A program made the position numbers and the translations under genes. A stretch of 64,000 nucleotides of DNA from positions 1 to 64,000 of the forward strand of contig SVEC01000001.1 of the NCBI GenBank assembly GCA_015057555.1, given 5' to 3'. This DNA comes from Lachnospiraceae bacterium (lineage in GTDB: Bacteria; Bacillota; Clostridia; Lachnospirales; Lachnospiraceae). The notes under the pieces are model-generated. The model did no database searches and was not told where the DNA came from. It saw only the letters and a program-made list of their open reading frames with translations. Positions within the stretch are counted from its first letter, which is position 1. The number at the start of each line of letters is the position of its first letter. This document shows positions 24,651 to 32,124 of this stretch, piece by piece.

Positions 24651-25025
24651 ATGGAACAGAAATTTTTAAAGTGTAATGTATGTGGTAATTTAGTGGAGCA
24701 GATTAATGCAACTGCAGTTCCTATTATGTGCTGTGGTCAGCCTATGATGGAGCTTAAGGCTGGAACAACTGATGGAGCAGCAGAAAAGCATGTGCCAGTT
24801 TATGAGGTGAATGGTAATGTTGTTACTGTTAAGGTAGGAAGTGTAGAGCATCCTATGACACCAGAGCACTACATTCAGTGGATTGATATTCAGACTACAG
24901 GTGGTATTCAGAGAGTAACTCTTACACCAAGTGACAAGCCTGAGGCTACATTTACCATTAATGAAGGTGATGAGGTTGTAGCAGTATATGAGTATTGTAA
25001 TCTTCATGGCTTGTGGAAGGCATAA
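24651..25025 (+). CDS. dfx: Desulfoferrodoxin (superoxide reductase)
   Basis: Reduces superoxide to hydrogen peroxide in anaerobes. Both iron centres are visible: the N-terminal desulforedoxin-like site has Cys8, Cys11 and the pair Cys27-Cys28; the catalytic centre has His47 (EKHVP), His67 (VEHPM), His73 (PEHYI), Cys116 and His119 (CNLHGLW). The length of 124 residues is typical. It is followed by a thioredoxin gene after 55 bp, forming an oxidative stress pair. AAAGGGG before the ATG fits a ribosome site. Confidence 0.95.
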   Translation: MEQKFLKCNVCGNLVEQINATAVPIMCCGQPMMELKAGTTDGAAEKHVPVYEVNGNVVTVKVGSVEHPMTPEHYIQWIDIQTTGGIQRVTLTPSDKPEATFTINEGDEVVAVYEYCNLHGLWKA

Positions 25026-25080
25026 ACAATGCTTATTACAGCCATACTTAGAATATGCTTAATTAATGGAGGTAATGGAT

Positions 25081-25389
25081 ATGGCAGCTATATTTGTAAG
25101 TAATGAGAACTTCGAAAGTGAAGTATTAAAAAGTGATGTGCCTGTTTTGGTTGACTTTTGGGCACCATGGTGTGGACCATGTCAGATGCTTGGACCAATA
25201 GTAGAGGACGTTGCTGAGGAAAATACAGACATTAAGGTTTGTAAGATTAATATCGATGAAAATCCTGATCTTGCCATGCAGTTTAAGATTATGAGTATAC
25301 CTACCCTTGTTGTATTTAAGAATGGAGAAGTATATAAGAAATCTGTAGGCGTTATCTCGAAGTCAGAGGTATTAGAGTTAGTAAAATAA
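25081..25389 (+). CDS. trxA: Thioredoxin
   Basis: Dithiol oxidoreductase of 102 residues. The active site WCGPC has Cys31 and Cys34, preceded by VLVDFWAP, and the cis-Pro motif SIPTLVVFKNG is intact. The ATG at 25081 is preferred: GGAGG lies eight bases upstream, whereas earlier in-frame ATGs at 25066 and 25075 overlap or crowd that site. It follows the superoxide reductase gene, so it likely supports repair of oxidised proteins or peroxidase activity. Confidence 0.93.
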   Translation: MAAIFVSNENFESEVLKSDVPVLVDFWAPWCGPCQMLGPIVEDVAEENTDIKVCKINIDENPDLAMQFKIMSIPTLVVFKNGEVYKKSVGVISKSEVLELVK

Positions 25390-25448
25390 AAATAAGTGCC
25401 AGGATTAGGAATCTCAGATGAGAAACAGTTAATCCTGGCACTTATTTT
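25389..25448. terminator. Long bidirectional terminator
   Basis: Perfect 19-bp arms (AAAATAAGTGCCAGGATTA and TAATCCTGGCACTTATTTT) around a 22-base loop, starting within the thioredoxin stop codon and serving the opposite-strand lipoprotein gene too. Confidence 0.9.
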
Positions 25449-25465
25449 ATATATAATAATTTGGA

Positions 25466-26074
25466 TTAGTTTACTTCTATAAATGAATCAAGGAATGCTT
25501 GCATATCGCTTTCGAGCTCAGGGAAGTATGTTAAAGTAATCATAACCATATAACCATTTTCCTTTTTCATAATCATCTTCTGGTTGTAGCCCTGATCTGT
25601 TTCAGCAGTAATACATACGTACTCCTCGCCACCATAGGTCTCTGTTGTTGTATCACCAAAGGTATATTTTGGTGTAGACATTGACTCTAACTGAGTTATA
25701 GAAAGCTCTGCATAGTCCTCTGCAGGGAGGGTAGCGTACATGCCAAGTCTGTCAAGACTTGAAAAAGTGATATTAGCATTTGACTGGCCATCTGAAAAAT
25801 AGAATACACAATCATATACTGTACCTGCAGTAGCAGCTTCGAACTGTTCTACTGTCATTGTGCCGTTTTCATCAACTGTATCTGCTGCAAGACCAACAAT
25901 CTGAGCTATTTCAGCATCACTACATACATACCAATCATCCTTTATAGGAAAGGAAATCTTAAATACGTTGTTTGTAAATACTCCGTTTTCAATTACGCCT
26001 CTCTCTGCCTCTGCAGTTTTCTCTGAAATATCCTGAGTTTCAGTAGTAGCTTCAGTAGTTGTTGTGATTCCGTG
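25466..26074 (-). pseudogene. Lipoprotein gene lacking its signal peptide (5'-truncated)
   Basis: The reading frame extends well upstream of the ATG at 25858. Codons from about 26074 read GITTTTEATTETQDIS, the Thr-rich linker that usually follows a lipobox Cys, then GVIENGVFTNNVFKISFPI and the body to LDSFIEVN. Further upstream in frame there is no start codon, signal peptide or ribosome site, only SSIILWKH and then the thiamine operon control region. So the 5' end seems lost. Starting at 25858 would cut into a continuous domain. A matching cut-off signal peptide is at 21669. An unrecognised non-ATG start cannot be excluded. Confidence 0.6.
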
Positions 26075-26096
26075 TTTCCATAATATTATACTACTA

Positions 26097-26125
26097 TTGA
26101 CAAAATTAACGATTTGTTGTACATT
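26097..26125 (+). promoter_or_regulatory. Promoter of the thiamine-precursor importer operon
   Basis: TTGACA (26097-26102) and TACATT (26120-26125), 17 bp apart; the transcript would begin just before the TPP riboswitch. Confidence 0.8.
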
Positions 26126-26140
26126 GACGATGACAATTAA

Positions 26141-26231
26141 AAGGGGCGCTGGTAAATCAACCGGCTGAGACGAGGTGTGGTCACCTTGAACCCAGGAACC
26201 TGATCCGGATAATGCCGGCGTAGGAATGGCT
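26141..26231 (+). ncRNA. TPP riboswitch (THI element)
   Basis: The conserved THI-box segments appear in order: GGGGCGC, GGCTGAGA, a short helix GGTGTGGTCACC, then GAACCTGATCCGGATAATGC and CGGCGTAGGAA. This aptamer binds thiamine pyrophosphate and lowers expression of the genes that follow. Bases 26232-26400 hold a short T-rich stretch after GCTCGGTC/GATCGAGC (a possible terminator stem near 26262-26286) and the approach to the first gene. Confidence 0.95.
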
Positions 26232-26400
26232 TTTATATTTATTTATAAAGTGTGTTTTTGTGCTCGGTCTATGATCGAGCTTTTTTATGTCCTTCTTAAG
26301 ATTAGTGCGCAAGGGATATGGAAAAAATCTGCGTCAAGTTATCCTTTCAAAAAAAGAGGAAAGGAGAGTGTGGGCTTTGTCACCCCATACAAATTATAAT

Positions 26401-26697
26401 ATGAATGCAAGTGTAGCAATTCAGGTGTTACCAAAATGCGAAAACGATGAGGAGCTAATAAGAATAGTAGATGAGGTTATTGACTACATAAAGAGTACAG
26501 ACCTTAATTACTATGTTGGTCCCTGTGAAACCTCTATTGAGGGAGATTATGATGAACTGATGGACATTATTAAGGAATGTCAGCACGTGGCTATAAAGGC
26601 TGGTGCAGCTGAGGTTTCAGCCTACGTAAAGATAAGCTATAGACCAGAGGGAGAGGTACTTACAATTGACAAAAAGGTTACAAAGCATCACCAATAA
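26401..26697 (+). CDS. Thiamine-binding protein, MTH1187/YkoF-like
   Basis: Small cytoplasmic protein of about 98 residues with the MTH1187 pattern NASVAIQVLPKCEN, YYVGPCETSIEGDYDELM and GAAEVSAYVKISYRP. Such proteins bind thiamine or its pyrimidine part and occur in thiamine-regulated transport operons. The ATG at 26401 begins the family's conserved region, but it has a poor ribosome site. AAGGAG at 26361 would suit an in-frame TTG at 26377. It is the first gene behind the riboswitch and overlaps the permease gene. Confidence 0.82.
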   Translation: MNASVAIQVLPKCENDEELIRIVDEVIDYIKSTDLNYYVGPCETSIEGDYDELMDIIKECQHVAIKAGAAEVSAYVKISYRPEGEVLTIDKKVTKHHQ

Positions 26698-27433
26698 AAT
26701 ATGGTCAATATCAGCAATTGTATTCTTAATTGTTATATGGCAGATAGTGTGTAGCTTAGGGCTAGTAGAAAGCTTTATGCTTCCATCCCCTGTGGATGTG
26801 GTAAAGGCATTTGTAGAGGAATTTGGTGAACTTATGCTACACCTCAGAGTGACCCTTACTGAGGCTGTGGTAGGTCTTATTATTGGTGTATTGTTAGGCT
26901 TTATTATAGCTGTAGTTATGGATGCATGGGATGGATTATACAGGGCATTTTATCCCATAATAGTACTTACACAAACTGTACCTACTGTAGCCATAGCACC
27001 ACTTCTTGTACTGTGGTTTGGATATGAAATGCTTCCTAAGGTTATACTTGTAGTTATGACTACATTTTTCCCTATAGCAGTGGGCTTGTTAAATGGCTTT
27101 AAGTCTGCCGATGCAGATGAGATAAAGCTACTTAAAGCTATGGGAGCCAGTAAGCTACAGATATTTGAGCATATCAAATTTCCGGGTGCCTTAGGTCAGT
27201 TTTTTGCAGGACTTAAGATATCAGCATCCTACGCTGTTGTGGGAGCGGTTATTTCCGAGTGGCTTGGTGGTTTTGAGGGACTTGGGGTTTATATGACAAG
27301 AGTTAAGAAAGCATTTGCCTTTGACAAGATGTTTGCAGTAATCATTTTGATTTCAATCATAAGTCTTTTGCTTATGAAGCTGGTAGAGATTATGCAGAAG
27401 AAATCTATGCCATGGATTGAGAAAGAAAAATAG
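26666..27433 (+). CDS. thiX: Thiamine-precursor ABC importer permease
   Basis: Inner-membrane channel of 255 residues with about six helices and the coupling loop DEIKLLKAMGASKLQIFEHI. It belongs to the SsuC/TauC-like permeases used for pyrimidine precursors. The TTG at 26666, with GAGAGG nine bases upstream, overlaps the preceding gene by 32 bp; no in-frame ATG suits better. Its position between a TPP riboswitch, a THI5-like binding protein and an ATPase identifies the system as ThiXYZ, importing a formylamino- or hydroxymethyl-pyrimidine. Confidence 0.88.
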   Translation: MTKRLQSITNKIWSISAIVFLIVIWQIVCSLGLVESFMLPSPVDVVKAFVEEFGELMLHLRVTLTEAVVGLIIGVLLGFIIAVVMDAWDGLYRAFYPIIVLTQTVPTVAIAPLLVLWFGYEMLPKVILVVMTTFFPIAVGLLNGFKSADADEIKLLKAMGASKLQIFEHIKFPGALGQFFAGLKISASYAVVGAVISEWLGGFEGLGVYMTRVKKAFAFDKMFAVIILISIISLLLMKLVEIMQKKSMPWIEKEK

Positions 27434-27470
27434 AACGAATTAGTAAATAGATTAGTTGGAGGATAGGATA

Positions 27471-28484
27471 ATGTTTAAGAATAGAAGCTTTAAAGCACTT
27501 GTTTTAGTGCTTGTTTTGATGATAAATTGTTTTGCTTTAGTAGGCTGTGGTAAGAATTTAGCCACTGGTAGTGATGAATCAAGAAAGATTACTCTGGTAC
27601 TTGACTGGACACCTAATACAAACCACACAGGCATCTATGTGGCTGTGGAAAAGGGATATTTTGCCCAAGAGGGTATTATAGTTGAGGTAGTTCAGCCACC
27701 AGAGGATGGAGCGGAGGTTTTAGTTGCCTCTGGAAAGGCAGAACTTGGAATATCATTTCAGGATACCTTGGCACCGGCTCTAATAGGAGAGGATGCACTG
27801 GAGGTTACTGCTGTAGCTGCTATAATTCAGCATAATACATCAGGTGTTATTTCCAGAAAAGGCGAGGGAATGGATAGGCCAAGTGGTATGGAGGGCAAGA
27901 GCTACTCCACATGGAATGGCTCCATAGAACTGGCAATGATTGAGAATGTTGTGGAGGCTGATGGAGGAGACTTCTCTAAGGTGGAGCTTATCCCTAGTAC
28001 TGTTACTGACGAGGTAAGTGCTCTTAACACTAAGACTACAGACTCAATCTGGATATTCTATGGCTGGGCTGGAGTTAAGATGGAGCTTGAGGGAATTGAG
28101 ACAGACTACTTTGCATTTAAGGATATTAATCCTGTGTTTGATTATTATAGCCCGGTTTTGATTGCTAATAATGATTTCCTTGCTGAAGAATCAGAATATG
28201 CGGAGGGCTTTCTTAGGGCTCTTAAGAAGGGCTACGAGTATGCTATAGAGCATCCAGAGGAGGCGGCACAGATTCTATGCGATAATGCCAGTGAGCTTGA
28301 TTATGACCTGGTTCTTGCCAGCCAGCAATATCTTGCAAATGAATACAAGGCAGAGGTAGATAGATGGGGTTACATAGATCCTGCAAGATGGAATGCATTT
28401 TACAACTGGTTAAGTCAGGAAGGTCTAGTAGAAGATACAATTCCTGAGAATACAGGATTTTCAAATGATTATCTACCAGAATAG
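27471..28484 (+). CDS. thiY: Pyrimidine-precursor binding lipoprotein (THI5/NMT1-like)
   Basis: Captures the thiamine pyrimidine precursor outside the cell. The signal peptide ends in a lipobox with Cys26 (ALVGC). The mature start TLVLDWTPNTNHTGIYVAVE and KGYFAQEGI are hallmark NMT1/THI5-like sequence. The ATG at 27471 is chosen because GGAGGA lies seven bases upstream; an in-frame TTG at 27456 would cover it. It lies between permease and ATPase genes of the same importer, all under the TPP riboswitch. Confidence 0.92.
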   Translation: MFKNRSFKALVLVLVLMINCFALVGCGKNLATGSDESRKITLVLDWTPNTNHTGIYVAVEKGYFAQEGIIVEVVQPPEDGAEVLVASGKAELGISFQDTLAPALIGEDALEVTAVAAIIQHNTSGVISRKGEGMDRPSGMEGKSYSTWNGSIELAMIENVVEADGGDFSKVELIPSTVTDEVSALNTKTTDSIWIFYGWAGVKMELEGIETDYFAFKDINPVFDYYSPVLIANNDFLAEESEYAEGFLRALKKGYEYAIEHPEEAAQILCDNASELDYDLVLASQQYLANEYKAEVDRWGYIDPARWNAFYNWLSQEGLVEDTIPENTGFSNDYLPE

Positions 28485-28537
28485 GATTAGTATATGATGA
28501 TTGGTGTTATGTAAACTCAAACGAGGTGTGATAAATT

Positions 28538-29278
28538 ATGTCACTATTAACTGTAAAAAATATTTCAAAAGCATTTGACCAAAATAAAATAATTGATAAT
28601 ATAGATATAGAGTTACATGAGGGTGAGATAGTTTCACTACTTGGAACAAGTGGAGGAGGAAAGACTACCCTGTTTAATATTATCGCGGGGTTATCAAAGC
28701 CGGATACTGGAAATGTATATCTAGAGGGTGAGGATATTACAGGTCGCACAGGAATCATAAGCTATATGCTACAGAAGGATATGCTACTTCCGTATAAGAC
28801 GGTTCTAGATAATGTGGCTCTTCCTCTTGTTATTAAGGGAATGAAGAAAAAGGAAGCCAGAGAAAAGGCCTTGCCATACTTTGAACAGTTTGGTATCAAG
28901 GGCTATGAGAACAAATATCCTATGGCTTTGTCAGGAGGTATGAGGCAGAGAGCAGCATTCCTTAGAACCTATCTTTTTTCAGGAAGAGTAGCAATATTAG
29001 ATGAGCCATTTTCGGCCCTTGACATGCTTACAAAGGCTGAGCTTCACAGCTGGTATATGGATATTATGAAGGATATTAAGCTATCAACCTTATTTATAAC
29101 TCACGATATTGATGAGGCGATTATGCTTTCGGATAGAATTTACATATTGACAGGTAAGCCGGGAACTATAACCAAGGAGATTGTTATAGCCGAGGGTAAG
29201 GATAAGCCGGAGGATTTCAACCTAACTAAGGAATTCTTGACATATAAGCAGGAAGTGGTTGAGGCATTAAAAATGTAA
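28538..29278 (+). CDS. thiZ: Thiamine-precursor ABC importer ATPase
   Basis: ATPase of 246 residues energising ThiXY. It has Walker A GTSGGGKTT, signature LSGGMRQRAAFLR, Walker B VAILDEPFSALD and the switch His in FITHDIDEA. It resembles SsuB/TauB and ThiZ ATPases. GAGGTG lies eight bases before the ATG. It is the last gene of the riboswitch-controlled operon. No clear terminator follows in the 105-base gap to the polymerase gene. Confidence 0.9.
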   Translation: MSLLTVKNISKAFDQNKIIDNIDIELHEGEIVSLLGTSGGGKTTLFNIIAGLSKPDTGNVYLEGEDITGRTGIISYMLQKDMLLPYKTVLDNVALPLVIKGMKKKEAREKALPYFEQFGIKGYENKYPMALSGGMRQRAAFLRTYLFSGRVAILDEPFSALDMLTKAELHSWYMDIMKDIKLSTLFITHDIDEAIMLSDRIYILTGKPGTITKEIVIAEGKDKPEDFNLTKEFLTYKQEVVEALKM

Positions 29279-29383
29279 TGCTTTGCCGGATGTAATGGTT
29301 AGAAAAATGTGTGATGTGTTAGTAAAACAACGAAATCCTATGCTAAAGCCTGTTGGGTGTGAATTCAAATAACATATAAGCAG

Positions 29384-30661
29384 GTGAGACCAATTAGTAA
29401 GGAAAGAGTATACATTTGCATAGATTTAAAATCATTTTTCGCATCTGTTGAGTGTGTGGAAAGGGGCTTAGACCCTATGACTACTAATCTTGTGGTGGCG
29501 GACCCGGACAGAAGCGAGAGAACCATTTGTCTTGCCATAACTCCCGCAATGAAAAAGCTTGGTATAAAAAATCGTTGCAGAGTATTCCAGATACCGGATT
29601 CCGTGGACTATCTTATGGCCACCCCTAGGATGCAGTACTATATAGATTATTCTGCTAGAATATATGGTGTATACCTGAAATATATAGCCAAGGAGGATAT
29701 TCACGTTTATTCCATAGATGAAGTATTTATGGATGTGACCAACTATCTTCATCTATATCAGATGACTCCTAAGGAGATAGCGGTAAGGATTATGAAGGAC
29801 GTATATGATACTACTGGTATTACAGCAACCTGTGGTATCGGAACAAATATGTATCTGGCTAAGATTGCCCTAGATATAACCGCAAAGCATGTAGTAGATA
29901 ATATTGGAACACTTGATGAGGAAACCTATCAAAAGCAGCTGTGGAATCATAAACCTATTACCGATTTTTGGAGAGTTGGACATGGAATCGCTAATAGACT
30001 TGAAAAGTACGGCATTTATACTATGGGAGATATAGCTAAGACTGATGAGGACTTTTTGTACAAGCTATTTGGCATAGATGCAGAGTTACTAATTGATCAT
30101 GCATGGGGTAGAGAAACCGCAACCATAGCGGATATCAAAAAATACAAATCTAACACTCATTCTCTATCAAGCGGGCAAGTTCTTATGCGTGATTATGGGT
30201 ACGATGAAGGAAGATTAATCGCTAAAGAAATGGCGGATTTGTTATGTCTGGAGTTAGTGGATAAGGAGCTTATTACAGATTCTATTACTATGAATATAGG
30301 TTACTCCGCCAGATATGAGGTGGATGGTGCTAGAGGAAGCATACGACTAGATTTTCCAACCTCATCTGCAAAGGTGATTATGACTTATATTGAGAGATTA
30401 TATAATCAGATTGCAGATGAAAATCTTAGCATAAGAAGGTTTAATATCTCTTTTAATAACGTGGTTCATGAGGCATATCATCAGTATGACATATTTACTG
30501 ACCCAGAGGAGCTAAAGAAAGAGCATGACCTTCAAAAGGCTATGATAGATATTAAGAACAAGTACGGCAAGAATGCAATCCTAAAGGGTATGAACCTTAG
30601 CAAGGAAGGCACAACCATGGAACGAAACAGGCAGATAGGAGGGCACAGAAGTGGCAGCTAG
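29384..30661 (+). CDS. Y-family DNA polymerase (UvrX/UmuC-like)
   Basis: Translesion DNA polymerase of 425 residues. The palm motifs CIDLKSFFASVEC and VYSIDEVFMDVT carry the catalytic acidic residues; GIGTNMYLAKIALD and the little-finger region follow. It is closer to the Firmicutes UvrX/YqjW group than to DinB, as its YolD-like partner supports. The start is GTG with a weak ribosome site, the only option after an in-frame stop at 29360. No LexA-like operator was recognised upstream. Confidence 0.9.
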   Translation: MRPISKERVYICIDLKSFFASVECVERGLDPMTTNLVVADPDRSERTICLAITPAMKKLGIKNRCRVFQIPDSVDYLMATPRMQYYIDYSARIYGVYLKYIAKEDIHVYSIDEVFMDVTNYLHLYQMTPKEIAVRIMKDVYDTTGITATCGIGTNMYLAKIALDITAKHVVDNIGTLDEETYQKQLWNHKPITDFWRVGHGIANRLEKYGIYTMGDIAKTDEDFLYKLFGIDAELLIDHAWGRETATIADIKKYKSNTHSLSSGQVLMRDYGYDEGRLIAKEMADLLCLELVDKELITDSITMNIGYSARYEVDGARGSIRLDFPTSSAKVIMTYIERLYNQIADENLSIRRFNISFNNVVHEAYHQYDIFTDPEELKKEHDLQKAMIDIKNKYGKNAILKGMNLSKEGTTMERNRQIGGHRSGS

Positions 30662-30830
30662 AACAAAGATGAGTAGAGAAGATAGAGCCAAGCAGTTTAT
30701 GCCATTTGCTGCCCTAAAGGGCTTTGATGAGGCGATTCGCAAGATGGAAGAAGAATGTGCAAAGAGTAATGCGGGCCTTATGTATGACCCCGATAAGATT
30801 AAACGAGATGAGGAAGAATATGATGAGTGA
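30651..30830 (+). CDS. YolD-like small protein
   Basis: Protein of 59 residues reading TKMSREDRAKQFMPFAALKG near the start, the conserved motif of YolD-family proteins found beside UvrX-type polymerases in Firmicutes. It starts at GTG with AGGAGGG seven bases upstream, overlaps the polymerase gene by 11 bp and is overlapped by tcdA. YolD proteins are thought to be accessory subunits of Y-family polymerases. The chain is shorter than usual, ending soon after a charged tail. Confidence 0.85.
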   Translation: MAARTKMSREDRAKQFMPFAALKGFDEAIRKMEEECAKSNAGLMYDPDKIKRDEEEYDE

Positions 30831-31521
30831 TAAATTTGTAAGAACTAGGAATTTAATAGGTGATGAAGCTATGGAAAAGCTTGCAAATTCCCGCGTGGCA
30901 GTATTCGGAATCGGTGGTGTAGGTGGACATGTAGTGGAGGCACTTGCTAGGAGCGGCGTTGGTGCCATAGATTTAATTGATAGAGATACTGTGGCAGAGA
31001 GTAACATTAATCGTCAGATAATAGCAACTATAAGCAATGTAGGGAAATATAAGGTGGATGCAATGAAGGAGAGAATCGCAGATATAAATCCTGATTGTAA
31101 GGTTGAAGCTTATCCTTGCTTTTATCTACCAGATACAAAGGATGAATTTGATTTTTCTAACTATGATTATGTAGTAGATGCAGTGGATACTGTAACTGCA
31201 AAGCTAACCCTAGTATGTGAGGCAAAGGAAAAGGGAGTTCCAATCATAAGCTCCATGGGCGCTGGCAACAAGCTAAACCCAGCTATGTTTGAAGTGGCAG
31301 ATATCTACAAAACCTCAGTTTGTCCACTAGCCAAGGTAATGCGTCGAGAGCTAAAAAAGCGTGGCATCGACAGCCTTAAGGTAGTGTATTCCAAGGAAGA
31401 AGCCATAAAACCATCAAATCTTGAAGGCGAAGAACGTGTACCAGGCTCCACAGCCTTCGTACCATCCGTAGCAGGACTAATCATGGCCTCTGAAGTAATC
31501 AAAGATTTAATTAAGGTATAA
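30820..31521 (+). CDS. tcdA: tRNA threonylcarbamoyladenosine dehydratase
   Basis: Converts t6A at position 37 of ANN-decoding tRNAs to its cyclic form, using ATP. This 233-residue E1-like/ThiF-family enzyme has the nucleotide motif GIGGVGGHVVEALARSGVG, NINRQI and DAVDTVTAKLTLV, then the TcdA-like KTSVCPLAKVMRRELKKRG. Tandem ATGs at 30820 and 30823 are both possible; GAGG six bases before the first favours it. It overlaps the YolD-like gene by 11 bp, so a tRNA modification gene is coupled to a DNA repair pair. Confidence 0.92.
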   Translation: MMSDKFVRTRNLIGDEAMEKLANSRVAVFGIGGVGGHVVEALARSGVGAIDLIDRDTVAESNINRQIIATISNVGKYKVDAMKERIADINPDCKVEAYPCFYLPDTKDEFDFSNYDYVVDAVDTVTAKLTLVCEAKEKGVPIISSMGAGNKLNPAMFEVADIYKTSVCPLAKVMRRELKKRGIDSLKVVYSKEEAIKPSNLEGEERVPGSTAFVPSVAGLIMASEVIKDLIKV

Positions 31522-31564
31522 GTGTAAGTAGGGAAATAAGTAATTGATATGTTTCAGTAGAACA

Positions 31565-31700
31565 GAAATCAAAAAATGGGCGAGATAATTTTTATTCCGG
31601 CCGCGACAGGGATGGGGGTAAGCTGACCGTTTTAAGTGTCAGCGGTGCCCCGCCCTAGGCAGGCCGGCCAAAAACTATCCTACGCCCATTTTTTGATTTC
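31565..31700 (+). ncRNA. Structured RNA-like element, copy 1
   Basis: An 18-bp outer helix (31565-31582 with 31683-31700) encloses helix 2 CCGGCC/GGCCGG, internal loop GCGA/GCA, helix 3 GGGATGGGG/CCCCGCCC resting on CAG/CTAG, and apical hairpin GCTGAC/GTCAGC with TTTTAAGT in the loop. The GC-rich core stands out from the AT-rich surroundings. Conserved single-stranded parts recur in the two other copies while helices 1 and 3 differ. It lies between tcdA and a convergent gene, so the outer helix with its six T may also terminate transcription. Confidence 0.75.
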
Positions 31701-31718
31701 GTACGGAATAAATTCCTA

Positions 31719-31922
31719 CTACACGTCTCTCTTTGCAAGAAGCCCATAGAAGGTGATGAGATACAAACCACAAAGACCTACTAAGTCATAAACAAGTCTG
31801 GTAAATACAGTACCTTCACCAAAGAGGGCTGATACAAGATTGAAATCGAAGAAACCTATGAGTCCCCAGTTAATTGCACCAATAATGGTAACAGTAAGGG
31901 CAAAGTAATTTAAAAATCTCAT
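31719..31922 (-). CDS. DUF378-family small membrane protein
   Basis: Protein of 67 residues with two hydrophobic helices: FALTVTIIGAINWGLIGFF, then LVYDLVGLCGLYLITFYGL. GAINWGLIG is the hallmark of the DUF378/YuzA family. The start at 31922 has GGAGG six bases upstream; the longer frame from 31979 lacks one. Function is unknown in the family. It converges on RNA element copy 1. Confidence 0.85.
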   Translation of the reverse strand: MRFLNYFALTVTIIGAINWGLIGFFDFNLVSALFGEGTVFTRLVYDLVGLCGLYLITFYGLLAKRDV

Positions 31923-32042
31923 ATTATACCTCCATAAACACATTTTTGTGCTTACAACTATGGTTGCCAATTTACACAATAATATGCAAAATAAAGATTA
32001 AAATTTGTTAAAAATTTCGACCATTCTAAAGGTTCATTTATA

Positions 32043-32070
32043 TTGAATTATTTTATTAATGTGTTATAAT
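32043..32070 (+). promoter_or_regulatory. Promoter of the PurF paralogue
   Basis: TTGAAT (32043-32048) and TATAAT (32065-32070), 16 bp apart. No purine riboswitch is visible in the short leader. Confidence 0.6.
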
Positions 32071-32124
32071 CAAACTTGCGAAAAATGTAGCTGATTGCGA
32101 AAGCAATATATGGAGGAAATAACA

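Noticed and set aside
26287-26400. N-terminal extension of the thiamine-binding protein from the ATG at 26287
   Set aside because: It starts right behind the riboswitch expression platform, has no ribosome site and lies outside the family's conserved region.
29279-29383. SOS (LexA) operator before the Y-family polymerase gene
   Set aside because: No GAAC-N4-GTTC-type palindrome was found in the gap.
31565-31700. Element copies considered as known riboswitch, tRNA-like, 6S, SRP or CRISPR-related RNA
   Set aside because: None of the conserved boxes of TPP, SAM, purine, c-di-GMP, fluoride or guanidine aptamers, nor tRNA, 6S or SRP signatures, fit the core; there is no repeat-spacer array.
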